The notes under the pieces are model-generated. The model did no database searches, had not been told where the DNA came from, and worked only from the letters and a program-made list of their open reading frames with translations. Both the position numbers and the translations under genes were made by a program. Positions 49,277 to 59,202 of a DNA stretch of 64,000 nucleotides are shown here, one piece after another; within the stretch, counting starts at the first letter, position 1, and each line of letters begins with the position of its first letter. The DNA is taken from contig NZ_BCWE01000003.1 in the NCBI RefSeq assembly GCF_001592105.1, forward strand, positions 186,001 through 250,000, written 5' to 3'. This stretch comes from Desulfolucanica intricata. Lineage in GTDB: Bacteria > Bacillota > Desulfotomaculia > Desulfotomaculales > Desulfofarciminaceae.

Positions 49277-49342
49277 CCTTTTTAAGTATTGTTATTTCTA
49301 ATGATATTAGGGTGGGTGCGATCTGTATAACCTATAATAAAC

Positions 49343-49879
49343 TTAAGGAATAAATATTTTTTGTCCGGGGTAAATATTATTGGGATCAGAGAGTTTGTTA
49401 GCTTCGATTAATTTGCTTAAAGGAATATTAAAGCTTTGGGAAATCAACCATAGAGAATCTCCCGGCTGAACTGTGTAATAACCATGATGCTGTCCGGGTG
49501 GCTGAGTTGGCTGACTGTTGGCTGCTGATTCGCCGGTGATTTGTACCGGAGTGTTTATAGGTATCAGGGGATATAACTGTTCTACGTCCTTATTATACAT
49601 CCTGATACAACCGTTGGAGACAGCATTGCCAATAGAATTGGGGTTATTTGTACCGTGTATTCCGTAATTTCCACCGGGAATGTTTAATCCCATCCACCGG
49701 GTGCCCAGAACACCCCCGGGGTTCATTATTTTGTTAATCACTTTGTAATTGCCTTTAGGTGTAGGTGTCGAGGGCTTTCCAACTGCTATTGGATAAGTTT
49801 TTACGAGGGTATTTCCTTTATAAAAATATAACTTTCGGATACGGGTGTTGATAACTATTCGTCTGCCAGAGTCAGTCAT
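49343..49879 (-). CDS. L,D-transpeptidase with C-terminal LysM
   Basis: 178 aa, minus strand. YkuD domain with the catalytic HGTNNPNSIGNAVSNGCIRM (His, then Cys in SNGC) and IVVNTRIRKLYFYK-type beginning (RIVINTRIRKLYFYKGN). C-terminal LysM YTVQPGDSLWLISQSFNI. It lacks an obvious signal peptide, as spore YkuD does; likely acts on spore peptidoglycan. Start ATG after aaggagt. A CATATATATAA element lies upstream (49912-49922 on the + strand as its complement). Confidence 0.9.
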   Translation of the reverse strand: MTDSGRRIVINTRIRKLYFYKGNTLVKTYPIAVGKPSTPTPKGNYKVINKIMNPGGVLGTRWMGLNIPGGNYGIHGTNNPNSIGNAVSNGCIRMYNKDVEQLYPLIPINTPVQITGESAANSQPTQPPGQHHGYYTVQPGDSLWLISQSFNIPLSKLIEANKLSDPNNIYPGQKIFIP

Positions 49880-49965
49880 GTCTTACAACTCCTTCTGATT
49901 TTTTACATAGATTATATATATGAAGACAAGTGATAAAATTCGACTATTAATAAAGGGATAATTAT

Positions 49966-50177
49966 TTGGGTGAGAAGGTTCAGGGAACTCTGGTGATAAT
50001 TGGAGGAGCAGAGGACAAAGAGTGTTTAATATGCTCAAAACCCGGGCTGCCCGGTTGTTTTAAAACCCCTCAATGGGAATCATGGAAAAGGAAATACGTC
50101 AAGCATATAAGTTAGCTAACTATTATAGTGACCGGATTGTTGTGGAGGAATACATTGTAGAATTAACGGTATCCTGA
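49966..50177 (+). pseudogene. Remnant of a cyanophycinase-like gene plus degenerate sequence
   Basis: From TTG at 49966 the frame reads GEKVQGTLVIIGGAEDKECL, which fits the N-terminus of cyanophycinase (CphB)-type peptidases (GTLVIIGGAEDK). It then diverges and stops at 50113 after 49 codons. An overlapping second frame (50082-50177, 31 codons, starting MEKEIRQAYKLANYYSDRIV) is unrecognised and may be another fragment. The remaining bases to ispE show no gene. I read this as a decayed gene. Confidence 0.55.
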
Positions 50178-50224
50178 TATAATTTTGCAAAAAAGTTTGT
50201 TTATAATAAGGGGATATCGGAAAA

Positions 50225-51091
50225 ATGTCTTTGGTTGTAAAAGCTTATGCTAAAATAAACCTGCTTCTCGATGTATTGGGTAAAAGATCTGACGGTTATC
50301 ACCAGGTAGAGATGGTCATGCAAACAATCACTTTACATGACCGTTTGGAATTTGCCGCCGGTAAGGATGTATTTCTGGAAATTAAAGGGGCTAACTTACC
50401 TGCAGGTGACGATAATTTAATTATTCGGGCTGCCAGGGTTGTCCGGGATTATACGGGTTGCCGTCAGGGGGCCCGAATTATTTTACATAAAAATATTCCC
50501 GTTGCGGCAGGTCTTGGCGGAGGGTCGGCTGACGCAGCTGCAGCCCTCATTGGATTAAACCAATTATGGCAGTTGGGGTTATCAAAAAAGGAACTTTATA
50601 TTTTAAGTGAAAAGATCGGATCGGATGTACCTTTTTGTATATCCGGGGGTACCGCTCTGGTTGAAGGAAGGGGAGAGAAGTTAACAAATCTTCCACCTGC
50701 CCCGGCTATGGGGTTGGTATTAATAAAACCACCTTATGGTATCTCTACTGCGCAGGTTTATCATAATCTAAACCTAAAAGAAGTTAATAATCACCCCAAT
50801 ATTTCTAAGATGATTGCTGCCATTGAGAGACAGGATCTCTTGGCCGTCTGTAAATCTATGGGAAATGTTTTGGAAGAGGTTGCAGCCCGTATGCATCCGA
50901 ACATTTTGGAGATAAAACGCATACTTTTAAAGCAGGGAGCACTGGGTGCTTTAATGTCCGGAAGTGGTTCCACTGTCTTTGCAATTACTGAAGATCTTAG
51001 CTCTGCAAAAGGATTGGCAGATCGCTTGCTTCCGGAAATTGGTAATGTGTATATCGCAGCACCGCAGCGGGCCCGTGAAGGCTTGCAGTAA
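50225..51091 (+). CDS. ispE: 4-diphosphocytidyl-2-C-methyl-D-erythritol kinase
   Basis: 288-aa GHMP kinase of the MEP isoprenoid pathway. It begins VVKAYAKINLLLDVLGKRSDGYH; the ATP loop is PVAAGLGGGSADAAAALIGLN; the C-terminal GALMSGSGSTVFAI is typical. ATG after aaggggatat. It is the ispE position before the regulator as in Bacillus (purR there). Confidence 0.97.
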   Translation: MSLVVKAYAKINLLLDVLGKRSDGYHQVEMVMQTITLHDRLEFAAGKDVFLEIKGANLPAGDDNLIIRAARVVRDYTGCRQGARIILHKNIPVAAGLGGGSADAAAALIGLNQLWQLGLSKKELYILSEKIGSDVPFCISGGTALVEGRGEKLTNLPPAPAMGLVLIKPPYGISTAQVYHNLNLKEVNNHPNISKMIAAIERQDLLAVCKSMGNVLEEVAARMHPNILEIKRILLKQGALGALMSGSGSTVFAITEDLSSAKGLADRLLPEIGNVYIAAPQRAREGLQ

Positions 51092-51154
51092 CCAAATGAT
51101 GGAGTTAAAATAAATATATTAGATTGAACCGGAATGACTGAAGGGGGTAAGAAT

Positions 51155-51838
51155 ATGGATCGGCCGAAATTAGTTCCTATAAAGTTAGATAATTATAAGC
51201 CTTTAAGAGAAATGGTTTTTGAATCTCTACGTGAAGCCATCATCAATGGTACTCTTGCGCCGGGTGAGCGGATAATGGAAATTCAGCTGGCCGAAGAAAT
51301 GGGTGTGAGCCGGACTCCTGTTAGGGAAGCTATCAGAAAGTTGGAACTTGAAGGTTTTTTGGTGATGATTCCTAGGAAAGGAGCCTATGTGGCGGGGATT
51401 TCTTTAAAGGATATTGCCGATGTTTTTGAAGTTAGAGCATCCTTAGAGTCCCTGGCGGCAGGTTTAGCTGCAGAAAGGATCACTGAGCAAGAATTAGATG
51501 AGTTGGAGCGTTATCTGGTGGAAATATCCGAATTATGTGCCGGCAATGATTTGAACGGCATTGTAGAAAAGGACACACAGTTTCATGATGTTATATACAG
51601 AGCCAGCAGAAATGAGCGGTTAGTGCAAATTGTGACCCATTTACAAGAACAAATCCACCGTTTTCGTACAGCATCACTCGCCCAGCCGGGAAGAACACGG
51701 GATGCCCTGGAAGAACACAAACAGCTGGTAGAAGCGATTTCTGAGCGCAATGTTGAATTGGCCCAAAAATTAGCCCGGGATCATATAGAAAATGCCGAAA
51801 ACAGTATGTTAAATGCTTTACGGGAGGCTAAAAGCTAG
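51155..51838 (+). CDS. GntR-family (FadR subfamily, FCD domain) regulator
   Basis: 227 aa from ATG at 51155, after aaggggg. Winged-helix N-domain (LREMVFESLREAIINGTLAPG, VSRTPVREAIRKLELEG) and an all-helical FCD C-domain (FEVRASLESLAAGLAAERI) with metal-binding D/H residues. Likely controls adjacent genes in response to a small acid ligand. It is coupled to the nucleotidyltransferase with no gap. Confidence 0.93.
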   Translation: MDRPKLVPIKLDNYKPLREMVFESLREAIINGTLAPGERIMEIQLAEEMGVSRTPVREAIRKLELEGFLVMIPRKGAYVAGISLKDIADVFEVRASLESLAAGLAAERITEQELDELERYLVEISELCAGNDLNGIVEKDTQFHDVIYRASRNERLVQIVTHLQEQIHRFRTASLAQPGRTRDALEEHKQLVEAISERNVELAQKLARDHIENAENSMLNALREAKS

Positions 51839-52594
51839 ATGGTAGATGCAGTGGTTTTGGCAGGAAGTATAAATAACGGTCCTCTTCACAAAGTCTGTGC
51901 GGTTCAATATGAGGCTTTAATTCCTATCGGTCCGAAACTTATGGTGGAATATGTAGTAGATGCACTGACTAAATCTAAAAAAATTGACAGAATAGTTATT
52001 GTGGGACCCTGCCGGGAATTGGCCGGCCGCTTTACCGGTGACAGAATTTCAGTGGTTGAGGCAGGAGAAACCCTAATGGATAGTTTCACTAAGGGGGTTA
52101 ATCAGCTTCCTGGCACAGACCGGGTATTGGTTGTTACAGCAGACATACCATTACTGACACCACTTGCCATAGATAGTTTTATTGAGGCTTGTAATAAAGA
52201 AAGGGCAGATTTGTACTATCCAATTGTTCCACGTGAAACAGTGGAAAGCCGTTATGCCCAAACTCAGCGTACGTATGTTGTTATGCGAGAAGGAGTTTTC
52301 ACCGGGGGTAATATATTTTTAGTAAACCCTGCGGCAGCAAAAGATTGTATAACCAAAGGGCAGGAAATTATTAATTTGCGTAAAAGTCCTTTTAAACTTT
52401 GCCGCTTAGTGGGTTTTATGTTTTTAATAAAATTTTTACTTCACCTGCTGTCTATAAAGGAAGTACAGGAGAAGGCTTCAAATTTATTAGGCCTGAGTGG
52501 TTTGGCGATAATCCTGGATTATCCGGAAGTGGGAGTTGATGTAGATAAACCCAGCGATTTGGCTCTGGTATCTCAAACCCTTGGGGTTGTTTAA
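51839..52594 (+). CDS. MobA-like nucleotidyltransferase
   Basis: 251 aa. NTP-transferase (GT-A) fold: DAVVLAGSINNGPLHKV, VLVVTADIPLLTPLAIDSF with the metal DxP site. The glycine loop is LAGSINNGPLHK, less regular than AAGxGxRMG, so its activity may differ. It could modify a sugar or cofactor. The C-terminal half has a hydrophobic stretch (CRLVGFMFLIKFLLHLL). It begins at the GntR stop, so an operon. Confidence 0.8.
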   Translation: MVDAVVLAGSINNGPLHKVCAVQYEALIPIGPKLMVEYVVDALTKSKKIDRIVIVGPCRELAGRFTGDRISVVEAGETLMDSFTKGVNQLPGTDRVLVVTADIPLLTPLAIDSFIEACNKERADLYYPIVPRETVESRYAQTQRTYVVMREGVFTGGNIFLVNPAAAKDCITKGQEIINLRKSPFKLCRLVGFMFLIKFLLHLLSIKEVQEKASNLLGLSGLAIILDYPEVGVDVDKPSDLALVSQTLGVV

Positions 52595-52660
52595 ATGTTT
52601 CACAAAACCGGAGGGTCCCTGGGACCCATTAAAAGTTTCTGGGGTTTCTTCTTTGAAATG

Positions 52661-52701
52661 ACCGCCGTGATTGTTCCTGGTTAGGAAACGGCGGTTTTTT
52701 A
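52661..52701 (+). terminator. Terminator after the nucleotidyltransferase
   Basis: accgccgt (52661-52668) pairs with acggcggt (52688-52695), then T run. Confidence 0.8.
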
Positions 52702-52798
52702 TAAAGGTTATTTATAAAATTTTTAAAAAGTCATGAATAAAAATAACTATAAAGGGAAATATACTACCTATTGCTTAGTTTTGGAAGAAGGGTGGTTT

Positions 52799-54019
52799 AT
52801 GACGGAAACTAAACAATTAAATTTGGCAAATGTGCAGGAAGCCAGGCGCCGGCTGGCCGACGTCGCGCACCAGACACCTCTGGACTATTCCAAAACTTTC
52901 AGTGAAATAACAAAAAACCAGGTATATTTTAAACTGGAAAATCTTCAAAAGACGGGATCCTTTAAAATAAGAGGAGCTTATAATAAAATAGCTTCCCTGA
53001 GTAATGACGAGAAGGCCAGGGGAGTAATCGCTGCTTCGGCAGGAAATCATGCTCAAGGTGTAGCTTATGCGGCTTCAAAAGCGGGGATAAAATCTACCAT
53101 TGTTATGCCGGAAGGAGCGCCGATCAGTAAAATAGTGGCGGCGAAAGGTTATGGTTCTGAGGTTATCCTGGCCGGTGGGGGATATGATGAAGCTTTTCGT
53201 TGCATCGAAGCTATTCAAAAAGAAACAGGTGCTACCGTTATACACGGGTTTGATGACTTGGATATTATAGCAGGTCAAGGCACTATTGGCTTTGAATTGC
53301 TGGAAGGTTTGCCTGAGCTGGATTTGGCAGTTGTTCCCATTGGAGGAGGAGGACTGATTGCCGGAATCGCCTTTGTGTTAAAACAGCTTAAGCCCAGTGT
53401 ACAAGTGATCGGGGTTCAGGCTGCAGGTGCTCCGGCCATGCAGTTATCTTTTAAATCAAAGGAACTGCAGGAAACAGACAGTGCCCAGACCATTGCTGAT
53501 GGAATTGCTGTAAAAAGACCGGGTAAAATTAATTTTCAAATGATTTTACAATATGTAGATGATATCGTCACTGTGGAAGATGAGGAGATTTCCCGGGCAA
53601 TCTTAATGCTTTTAGAGCGATCAAAACTCGTTGTAGAAGGTTCCGGTGCAGTCACGTTGGCTGCTCTGCTGCATAATAAAATTCCGGTTACCGGAAAAAA
53701 TATTGCTTGTGTTTTAAGCGGAGGAAATATAGATGTTTATACCATCTCCTTGATTATTGAGAGGGGACTGATTAAATCGGGCCGGTACCTGCGCTTACGA
53801 ACGGTCGTAACAGATCGCCCCGGAAGTTTACATAAGCTTTTGAAGCTTATATCTCAAACGAAAGCTAATGTAATATCTATTAATCATGACCGGATATCCC
53901 CGCAGGTATCATTAAAACAAGCAGAATTGGAATTGGCTCTGGAAACCCGAAATCAGGAGCATATAGAACAAATTGTAGAAAAATTAGTCGAATCAGGCTA
54001 TCATGTTGAGATTATTTAA
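52799..54019 (+). CDS. ilvA: Threonine ammonia-lyase (biosynthetic/catabolic type)
   Basis: 406 aa from ATG at 52799 (after gaagaagggtgg); the frame upstream to 52733 lacks a site. PLP fold type II: KTGSFKIRGAYNKI with the PLP lysine, SAGNHAQGVAYAA, GGGGLIAGIA. C-terminal ACT-like domain from about 325 (LRLRTVVTDRPGSLHKLLKLI). The single ACT domain is of the TdcB/short IlvA type. It deaminates threonine to 2-oxobutyrate, feeding isoleucine. It has no equivalent in the Bacillus segment. Confidence 0.94.
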   Translation: MTETKQLNLANVQEARRRLADVAHQTPLDYSKTFSEITKNQVYFKLENLQKTGSFKIRGAYNKIASLSNDEKARGVIAASAGNHAQGVAYAASKAGIKSTIVMPEGAPISKIVAAKGYGSEVILAGGGYDEAFRCIEAIQKETGATVIHGFDDLDIIAGQGTIGFELLEGLPELDLAVVPIGGGGLIAGIAFVLKQLKPSVQVIGVQAAGAPAMQLSFKSKELQETDSAQTIADGIAVKRPGKINFQMILQYVDDIVTVEDEEISRAILMLLERSKLVVEGSGAVTLAALLHNKIPVTGKNIACVLSGGNIDVYTISLIIERGLIKSGRYLRLRTVVTDRPGSLHKLLKLISQTKANVISINHDRISPQVSLKQAELELALETRNQEHIEQIVEKLVESGYHVEII

Positions 54020-54154
54020 AAAAAAGAGGAAATAGTTACTAAAAAACAAAGTAAAAAGAAGGAATTCTCTATTGATGTGGAGAAAATGTCCATAATGAAT
54101 AGTCTAAGAAAAAGCATCTAATGTTAGCAACTCTATTCAGGAAGGTGGTGAAGG

Positions 54155-54412
54155 ATGATGCATGTTACTGATGTCAGAGTAAGAAAAATACTTGCGGAAG
54201 GCAAGATGAAAGCCATTGTGTCAGTAACTTTAGATGACGCCTTCGTAATTCATGATGTTAAGGTGGTAGAGGGACAAAGTGGTCTTTTTGTAGCTATGCC
54301 CAGTAGAAAGACGCCGGACGGTGAGTTTAGGGATATAGCACATCCCATAAATTCTTCAGCCCGGGAAATCATTCAAGATGCTGTACTGCAGGCTTACCAG
54401 GACGCTATTTAA
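54155..54412 (+). CDS. spoVG: SpoVG, RNA/DNA-binding regulator
   Basis: 85 aa, starting ATG-ATG after aggaaggtggtg. Signature [20 protein letters not shown] and [22 protein letters not shown]. In Bacillus SpoVG helps spore cortex formation and septation; in others it binds RNA. It precedes glmU as in Bacillus. Confidence 0.97.
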   Translation: MMHVTDVRVRKILAEGKMKAIVSVTLDDAFVIHDVKVVEGQSGLFVAMPSRKTPDGEFRDIAHPINSSAREIIQDAVLQAYQDAI

Positions 54413-54434
54413 TATTTAATCGAAGCAATTATTT

Positions 54435-54460
54435 AAGAGGGAGCGAAAAGCTCTCTTTTT
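54435..54460 (+). terminator. Terminator after spoVG
   Basis: aagagggagc pairs with gctctctttt around a short gaaa loop (one G-T), then T run. Confidence 0.75.
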
Positions 54461-54518
54461 GTGTGAATAGTTCAAAATTACTTAATTGTAAAGGAAAATT
54501 AAAATTTATATTGAAATT

Positions 54519-54560
54519 CTTATTAATAATAATAAATATAAATATAAATATAAATATTAC
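54519..54560 (+). repeat. A/T-rich tandem repeat before glmU
   Basis: Iterations of aatata/aaatat (about six units of 'taaata') between spoVG and glmU. Likely an A/T-rich spacer upstream of the strong gaaggggg ribosome site. Confidence 0.7.
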
Positions 54561-54582
54561 TTTAAAAGAAGGGGGTCGCCTA

Positions 54583-55959
54583 ATGGAACTGGCGGCAGTG
54601 GTTTTAGCGGCAGGTAAAGGAACCCGCATGAAATCAAAAACACCTAAGGTGTTGCATCAGGTTTGTGGGCTTCCTATGATAAGCCATGTATTACAAGCAA
54701 TTAAAGATGCCGGAGTGAAAAAAACAGTTGTAGTAGTTGGCTACCAAAGTGAATCGGTAACTCAAGCATTGGGTACTGAAGTAGGGATAGCTGTACAAAA
54801 GGAACAATTGGGAACTGCTCATGCCTTATTGCAAGCCGAGAAGCAGTTAAAGGATTTTTCGGGAAATATACTGGTTGTGTGCGGGGATACTCCTTTAATT
54901 ACTGCACAAACCTTAAATGAACTTGTGAATTTGCATGTTAATAAAGAGGCATCGGCAACCGTGTTAACTGCCCAATTGGAAGATCCTACCGGATACGGGA
55001 GGGTTATTAGGGATGAGAATGGCCGGGTGGCCAAGATTGTTGAGCAGAAAGATGCTGCCGCAGATGAATTATTAATAAAGGAAATAAATACCGGTATATA
55101 TTGTTTTAAAACTGATTTTTTATTTGACAGCTTAAAAAATATTTCCTCCGAGAATGCCCAGGGGGAATATTATCTGACAGATATTATACAGCATTATGTT
55201 CAAGAGGGCCGACCGGTTTGTGCCCAGGTGGTAAGTAATGTCGCAGAAATTCAAGGTATTAATGACCGCCGGCAGTTGGCTGAAGCTGAAGCAATATTAA
55301 GGAAGAGGGTTTTGGATAAACTTATGGCCGGCGGTGTTACTATTATTGATCCGGCTACTACTTTTATAGATAAGACGGTAGAAATTGGTTTTGATACAAT
55401 TATTTATCCTTTTTCTATTATTGAGGGAAAAACAGTTATTGGAACAGATTGTGTTATCGGGCCGCAATCCAGACTGGTGGATGTGCAAATTGGCAATGAT
55501 GTAAAGGTTTTAAACTCTGTTATTTTAAACAGTAAAATTGGGGATAAAGTAACTATCGGTCCTTATGCCTATATCAGGCCGGAAACGGTAATTGGAAATG
55601 AAGTTAAGGTAGGAGACTTTGTAGAAATAAAAAAATCCAACATTGGTAATTATAGTAAAGTTCCACATTTAAGTTATATTGGGGATAGTATAATTGGAGA
55701 AAGGGTTAATATTGGTGCCGGTACAATTACGTGTAATTATGATGGTGTGGCAAAACACATCAGTATCGTTGAAGACGGGGCTTTTATCGGCAGCAATACC
55801 AACCTTGTTGCACCGGTTAAGGTAGGGGCAGGGGCTATCATTGGGGCCGGTTCAACTATTACTAAGAATGTAGAGCCCGGGGCGCTGGGTGTTGCCAGAA
55901 GTAGACAGAAAAACATAGAGGACTGGGCGTTCTCAAAAAGGCAGCCGAAAAAAGATTAA
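54583..55959 (+). CDS. glmU: Bifunctional UDP-GlcNAc pyrophosphorylase/acetyltransferase GlmU
   Basis: 458 aa from ATG at 54583, after gaaggggg; an upstream in-frame ATG at 54463 lies before the ribosome site. The uridyltransferase half starts [17 protein letters not shown]; the C-terminal half has the hexapeptide beta-helix ([35 protein letters not shown]). It makes UDP-GlcNAc for cell wall. It precedes prs by 37 bases. Confidence 0.98.
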   Translation: MELAAVVLAAGKGTRMKSKTPKVLHQVCGLPMISHVLQAIKDAGVKKTVVVVGYQSESVTQALGTEVGIAVQKEQLGTAHALLQAEKQLKDFSGNILVVCGDTPLITAQTLNELVNLHVNKEASATVLTAQLEDPTGYGRVIRDENGRVAKIVEQKDAAADELLIKEINTGIYCFKTDFLFDSLKNISSENAQGEYYLTDIIQHYVQEGRPVCAQVVSNVAEIQGINDRRQLAEAEAILRKRVLDKLMAGGVTIIDPATTFIDKTVEIGFDTIIYPFSIIEGKTVIGTDCVIGPQSRLVDVQIGNDVKVLNSVILNSKIGDKVTIGPYAYIRPETVIGNEVKVGDFVEIKKSNIGNYSKVPHLSYIGDSIIGERVNIGAGTITCNYDGVAKHISIVEDGAFIGSNTNLVAPVKVGAGAIIGAGSTITKNVEPGALGVARSRQKNIEDWAFSKRQPKKD

Positions 55960-55996
55960 ACGGTCGCGGATTAAGATTTTATGGAGGTAGTGGAGC

Positions 55997-56944
55997 ATGT
56001 CATCCCGCAACAAAAGATTGAAAATTTTTAGTGGCAATGCCAATCCCGCACTTGCCGAAGAGATAGCCGGCTATTTGGGAGTGGCAGTAGGGGAGGCTAA
56101 GGTAACACGTTTTTCTGATGGTGAGATTCAGGTTAAAATTAATGAAAGCGTAAGGGGAGCTGATGTATTTGTAATTCAGCCTACGTCTACCCCGGTTAAT
56201 GAAAACTTAATGGAATTACTGGTAATGATCGACGCCGTGCGGAGAGCCTCCGCCCGGCGTATAACTGCGGTATTGCCTTATTACGGGTATGCACGGCAGG
56301 ATCGTAAAGCCAGAGCCCGTGATCCGATTACTGCTAAATTGGTAGCCAATATCTTAACTGCCAGCGGAGCCCGCCGGGTAGTGACTATGGATCTTCATGC
56401 AGGTCAAATTCAGGGTTTTTTTGACATTCCAGTGGATCATTTACCCGGAGTCCCCATTTTAGCCGAGTACTTTATGCAGCAGCAGTTAGATAATGTGGTA
56501 GTGGTTTCTCCGGATTTGGGCGGGGTTACCAGAGCAAGGGATTTAGCCGAGCGAATCGGAGCACCTATTGCCATTATTGATAAACGTCGTCCGGAGCCGA
56601 ACGTTTCCGAGGTAATGCATATAATAGGTAATATCAAGGGTAAACAAGTAATTATGATTGACGATATTATTGATACAGCCGGTACAATTACTAACGGAGC
56701 AATGGCACTAAAAGAAAGGGGTGCAGAAGATATTTATATTTGCTGTACCCACCCGGTTCTTTCCGGACCGGCTATAAAACGCCTGGAAGAGGCGCCTGTT
56801 AAGGAAGTCCTGGTGACTAATACAATACCCCTGCCGGAGGATAAGATTTTTAATAAATTAAAAATTCTGTCGGTAGCACCACTATTGGGTGAGGCGATTA
56901 TCCGTATTCATGAGGATTTGTCTGTGAGTAAGTTATTCGATTAG
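55997..56944 (+). CDS. prs: Ribose-phosphate pyrophosphokinase
   Basis: 315 aa, makes PRPP from ribose 5-phosphate and ATP. Signature [21 protein letters not shown]-flag segment [12 protein letters not shown], and the PRPP loop [18 protein letters not shown] after atggaggtagtgg. The 3' end overlaps the convergent PRC-barrel gene by 12 bases. Confidence 0.98.
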   Translation: MSSRNKRLKIFSGNANPALAEEIAGYLGVAVGEAKVTRFSDGEIQVKINESVRGADVFVIQPTSTPVNENLMELLVMIDAVRRASARRITAVLPYYGYARQDRKARARDPITAKLVANILTASGARRVVTMDLHAGQIQGFFDIPVDHLPGVPILAEYFMQQQLDNVVVVSPDLGGVTRARDLAERIGAPIAIIDKRRPEPNVSEVMHIIGNIKGKQVIMIDDIIDTAGTITNGAMALKERGAEDIYICCTHPVLSGPAIKRLEEAPVKEVLVTNTIPLPEDKIFNKLKILSVAPLLGEAIIRIHEDLSVSKLFD

Positions 56945-57718
56945 TTTTGGGTTTATCTGTTCATCTTTTTCTCTTAATTCCCGATTGTTTTCGGTGTAGA
57001 TATTATTGCTAAAAACCGGTTCTTCAGCAGGGACAGTTTCTTTAACAATGGTTTTACTCTCATCTTTCACTTTTGAATTTTTTTTGTGTTTATCAAAGGT
57101 TTTAGGTAAGTTATGACTCAAACTGCTGCTAAGTTCTTTGGTTTTTTTAAGGGTGGTTTCCCAAATATTTTTAGTGGATTCCTTTAGGTTTAGTACTGTT
57201 TCTTGAATTCCACCTTCGATTTTAACGATATTGTCCACAGCTTCGTTGCTGGTTATTACAATTTCTTTTCCGATGGTTCTGATAAAGGCGGTATTTAAAA
57301 ATGCTTTGCCTTTTACCATACTGTTGATAAATTTACCGGAAAATTCAATTCCGGCTAAAGAACCGTTGGTTAATTCAATATAATATTCATCCACATAACC
57401 TAATACAGTACCCGTTTCCGTTACAATTTTATTACCGACTATATCTATATGTTCTTTGTAAAGTCTGAGAATATCGGGTATACTGGCGCCTTTTTGAATA
57501 GCTCCACTTTGCTCCACGGTAATGGCATCATTGCCGACACTGTTGATTTTATTAAAAGGAATAAATTTTTGCTCTTTAAACCACCCTTTTTGCTCAATAA
57601 CCAGAGCAATGACTTCTTTCTTTGCCGGATCAATGACTAATCCCTTAACTGTGCCGATTTGTTGGCCTTCTTCAAGGCTTATTACAGGCATGGCCATGAG
57701 CTGCTTGCTTTTTTGCAT
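56933..57718 (-). CDS. PRC-barrel domain protein
   Basis: 261 aa, minus strand, ATG at 57718 after taggggggc (the frame's ATG at 57757 precedes the site). Two PRC-barrels: [20 protein letters not shown] and [21 protein letters not shown]. The C-terminus is charged and disordered (from about 170). PRC-barrels bind RNA or act as photoreaction/ribosome maturation modules; here the function is unknown. It sits between prs and ctc on the opposite strand, its end overlapping prs by 12 bases. Confidence 0.85.
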   Translation of the reverse strand: MQKSKQLMAMPVISLEEGQQIGTVKGLVIDPAKKEVIALVIEQKGWFKEQKFIPFNKINSVGNDAITVEQSGAIQKGASIPDILRLYKEHIDIVGNKIVTETGTVLGYVDEYYIELTNGSLAGIEFSGKFINSMVKGKAFLNTAFIRTIGKEIVITSNEAVDNIVKIEGGIQETVLNLKESTKNIWETTLKKTKELSSSLSHNLPKTFDKHKKNSKVKDESKTIVKETVPAEEPVFSNNIYTENNRELREKDEQINPKLIE

Positions 57719-57834
57719 GATAGGCCCCCCTACTTGACAAGTTAATTCTATGATCATGTTATGTGGCTCTTAAGTTTTATATGACCAAAAAAAGGGAATA
57801 ATAATAAAGAATTTAACAAGGAGGAAAATATAAC

Positions 57835-58464
57835 ATGGCAGATGTAGAATTAAATGTATATAAAAGAGATGGTAGAGGGAAGGGGTATTCGAACAAGTTA
57901 TATGCCAAAGGGTATGTCCCCGCTGTTTTTTATGGTAAGACTGTGGGAAGTATTCCTATTGAACTGGAAACGAAAGGATTGGATGCCGTTTTAAAAACCG
58001 GACGTAATTCTATTATTGACCTGAATATAAAAGATCAAGAAGGTGAAACCAGCTATAAAGCAATACTTAAAGATATTGTATATCATCCTATAAAGCAATA
58101 TATTCTTCATGCTGATTTCATGCAAATTTCTATGAAAGATAAGATTCAAATTACAATTCCGCTTAATTTGGCAGGAGAAGCTCCCGGAGTTGCCGTTGGC
58201 GGCATGTTAGAGCATTTATTGCGGGAAGTGGATATCAAATGCTTGCCGGGAAATATTCCTGATGCTATAACTGCTGATGTATCCGGACTAAATATCGGTG
58301 ACAGTGTTACAATTGCTGATATAGATGTGCCTGAAGGGATAGAAATTCTGGCTGAAGGTGATACTGTAGTCGCCAGAGTTGCCGCTTCCGGGGCTGAAGA
58401 ACCGGCAGAAGGAGAAGAAACTCCTGCCGAAGAAAATACCGGGGCTGAAGAAGAAAACGCCTAA
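57835..58464 (+). CDS. ctc: Ribosomal protein L25/CTC family
   Basis: 209 aa. 5S-rRNA-binding L25 N-domain (ELNVYKRDGRGKGYSNKLYAKGYVPAV, in parts) plus the C-terminal TL5 domain ending in a Glu/Ala-rich tail (EEPAEGEETPAEENTG). General-stress/large-subunit protein CTC. It precedes pth as in Bacillus. ATG after acaaggagg. Confidence 0.97.
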   Translation: MADVELNVYKRDGRGKGYSNKLYAKGYVPAVFYGKTVGSIPIELETKGLDAVLKTGRNSIIDLNIKDQEGETSYKAILKDIVYHPIKQYILHADFMQISMKDKIQITIPLNLAGEAPGVAVGGMLEHLLREVDIKCLPGNIPDAITADVSGLNIGDSVTIADIDVPEGIEILAEGDTVVARVAASGAEEPAEGEETPAEENTGAEEENA

Positions 58465-58497
58465 AAACCATGCCCCGGGATATGGAGGCACCGGCAA

Positions 58498-59103
58498 ATG
58501 AAATTGATTGTTGGACTTGGAAACCCCGGGCCGGAATATATAAATACCCGCCACAATATTGGGTTTAAAGTTATAGAAAAAGTGGCCGAAAAGAGTGGGA
58601 CAAGCTTATATAAAAAAATGTTTCGTGCTTTAATAGGTCAAACGGTATTTGAAGGTCAAAAGATAATTCTTGCTAAACCGCAAACTTATATGAATCTTAG
58701 TGGTTTAGCGGTAGCTTCTTTATTAAGTTGGTATAAACTTTCCCCTGAGGAGTTATTGGTTGTTTATGATGACTTTAATTTGGAACTCGGGCGCTTACGC
58801 CTGCGGAAGAAGGGTAGTGCCGGTGGACACAATGGCATGAAGTCAATAATTCGAGAGTTGGGCACAGATAATTTCCCCCGGCTAAGGTTTGGTATCGGTA
58901 AGCCCGCATCGCCCGGTCCGGATCAGAGTTCTTATGTGTTAGGTAAATTTTCTACCGGGGAAATCCGTGTGGTGGAAGAGGGAATAGATACAGCGGTTGA
59001 GGCTATTAGTACCATTTTATCCGGTGGAATTGAAAATGCAATGAACAAGTTTAATCGAACAAAACCGTTGGACCAAAAGAAACAGTTACAGGAAGAATCT
59101 TAA
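58498..59103 (+). CDS. pth: Peptidyl-tRNA hydrolase
   Basis: 201 aa. Catalytic residues: H20 in NTRHNIGFKV (the family His) and D in VVYDDFNLELGRLRLR; KKGSAGGHNGMKSII is conserved. It releases peptides from peptidyl-tRNA. ATG after atatggaggc. It ends at an unusually strong terminator. Confidence 0.98.
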   Translation: MKLIVGLGNPGPEYINTRHNIGFKVIEKVAEKSGTSLYKKMFRALIGQTVFEGQKIILAKPQTYMNLSGLAVASLLSWYKLSPEELLVVYDDFNLELGRLRLRKKGSAGGHNGMKSIIRELGTDNFPRLRFGIGKPASPGPDQSSYVLGKFSTGEIRVVEEGIDTAVEAISTILSGGIENAMNKFNRTKPLDQKKQLQEES

Positions 59104-59147
59104 AAACGGAGGGATTGGTAATATTCTACCAATCCCTCCGTTTTTAT
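59102..59147 (+). terminator. Terminator after pth
   Basis: A perfect 19-bp stem: aaaaacggagggattggta (59102-59120) with its complement (59127-59145), loop atattc. It begins in the pth stop codon. Confidence 0.95.
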
Positions 59148-59202
59148 AAGGTATAGAAAAAAAACTTTTTATACATAATACCGGATAGAGGATGATTTTA
59201 AA

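Noticed and set aside
50082-50177. 31-codon frame MEKEIRQAYKLANYYSDRIV as an independent gene (Spo0E-like?)
   Set aside because: No SQxLDxLI motif and only a weak ribosome site. Treated as part of the decayed cyanophycinase region.
54020-54121. 34 in-frame codons after the ilvA stop, ending at 54121
   Set aside because: No start codon or ribosome site before it. A stop-free run of this length is expected by chance in A-rich DNA, and there is no read-through signal.
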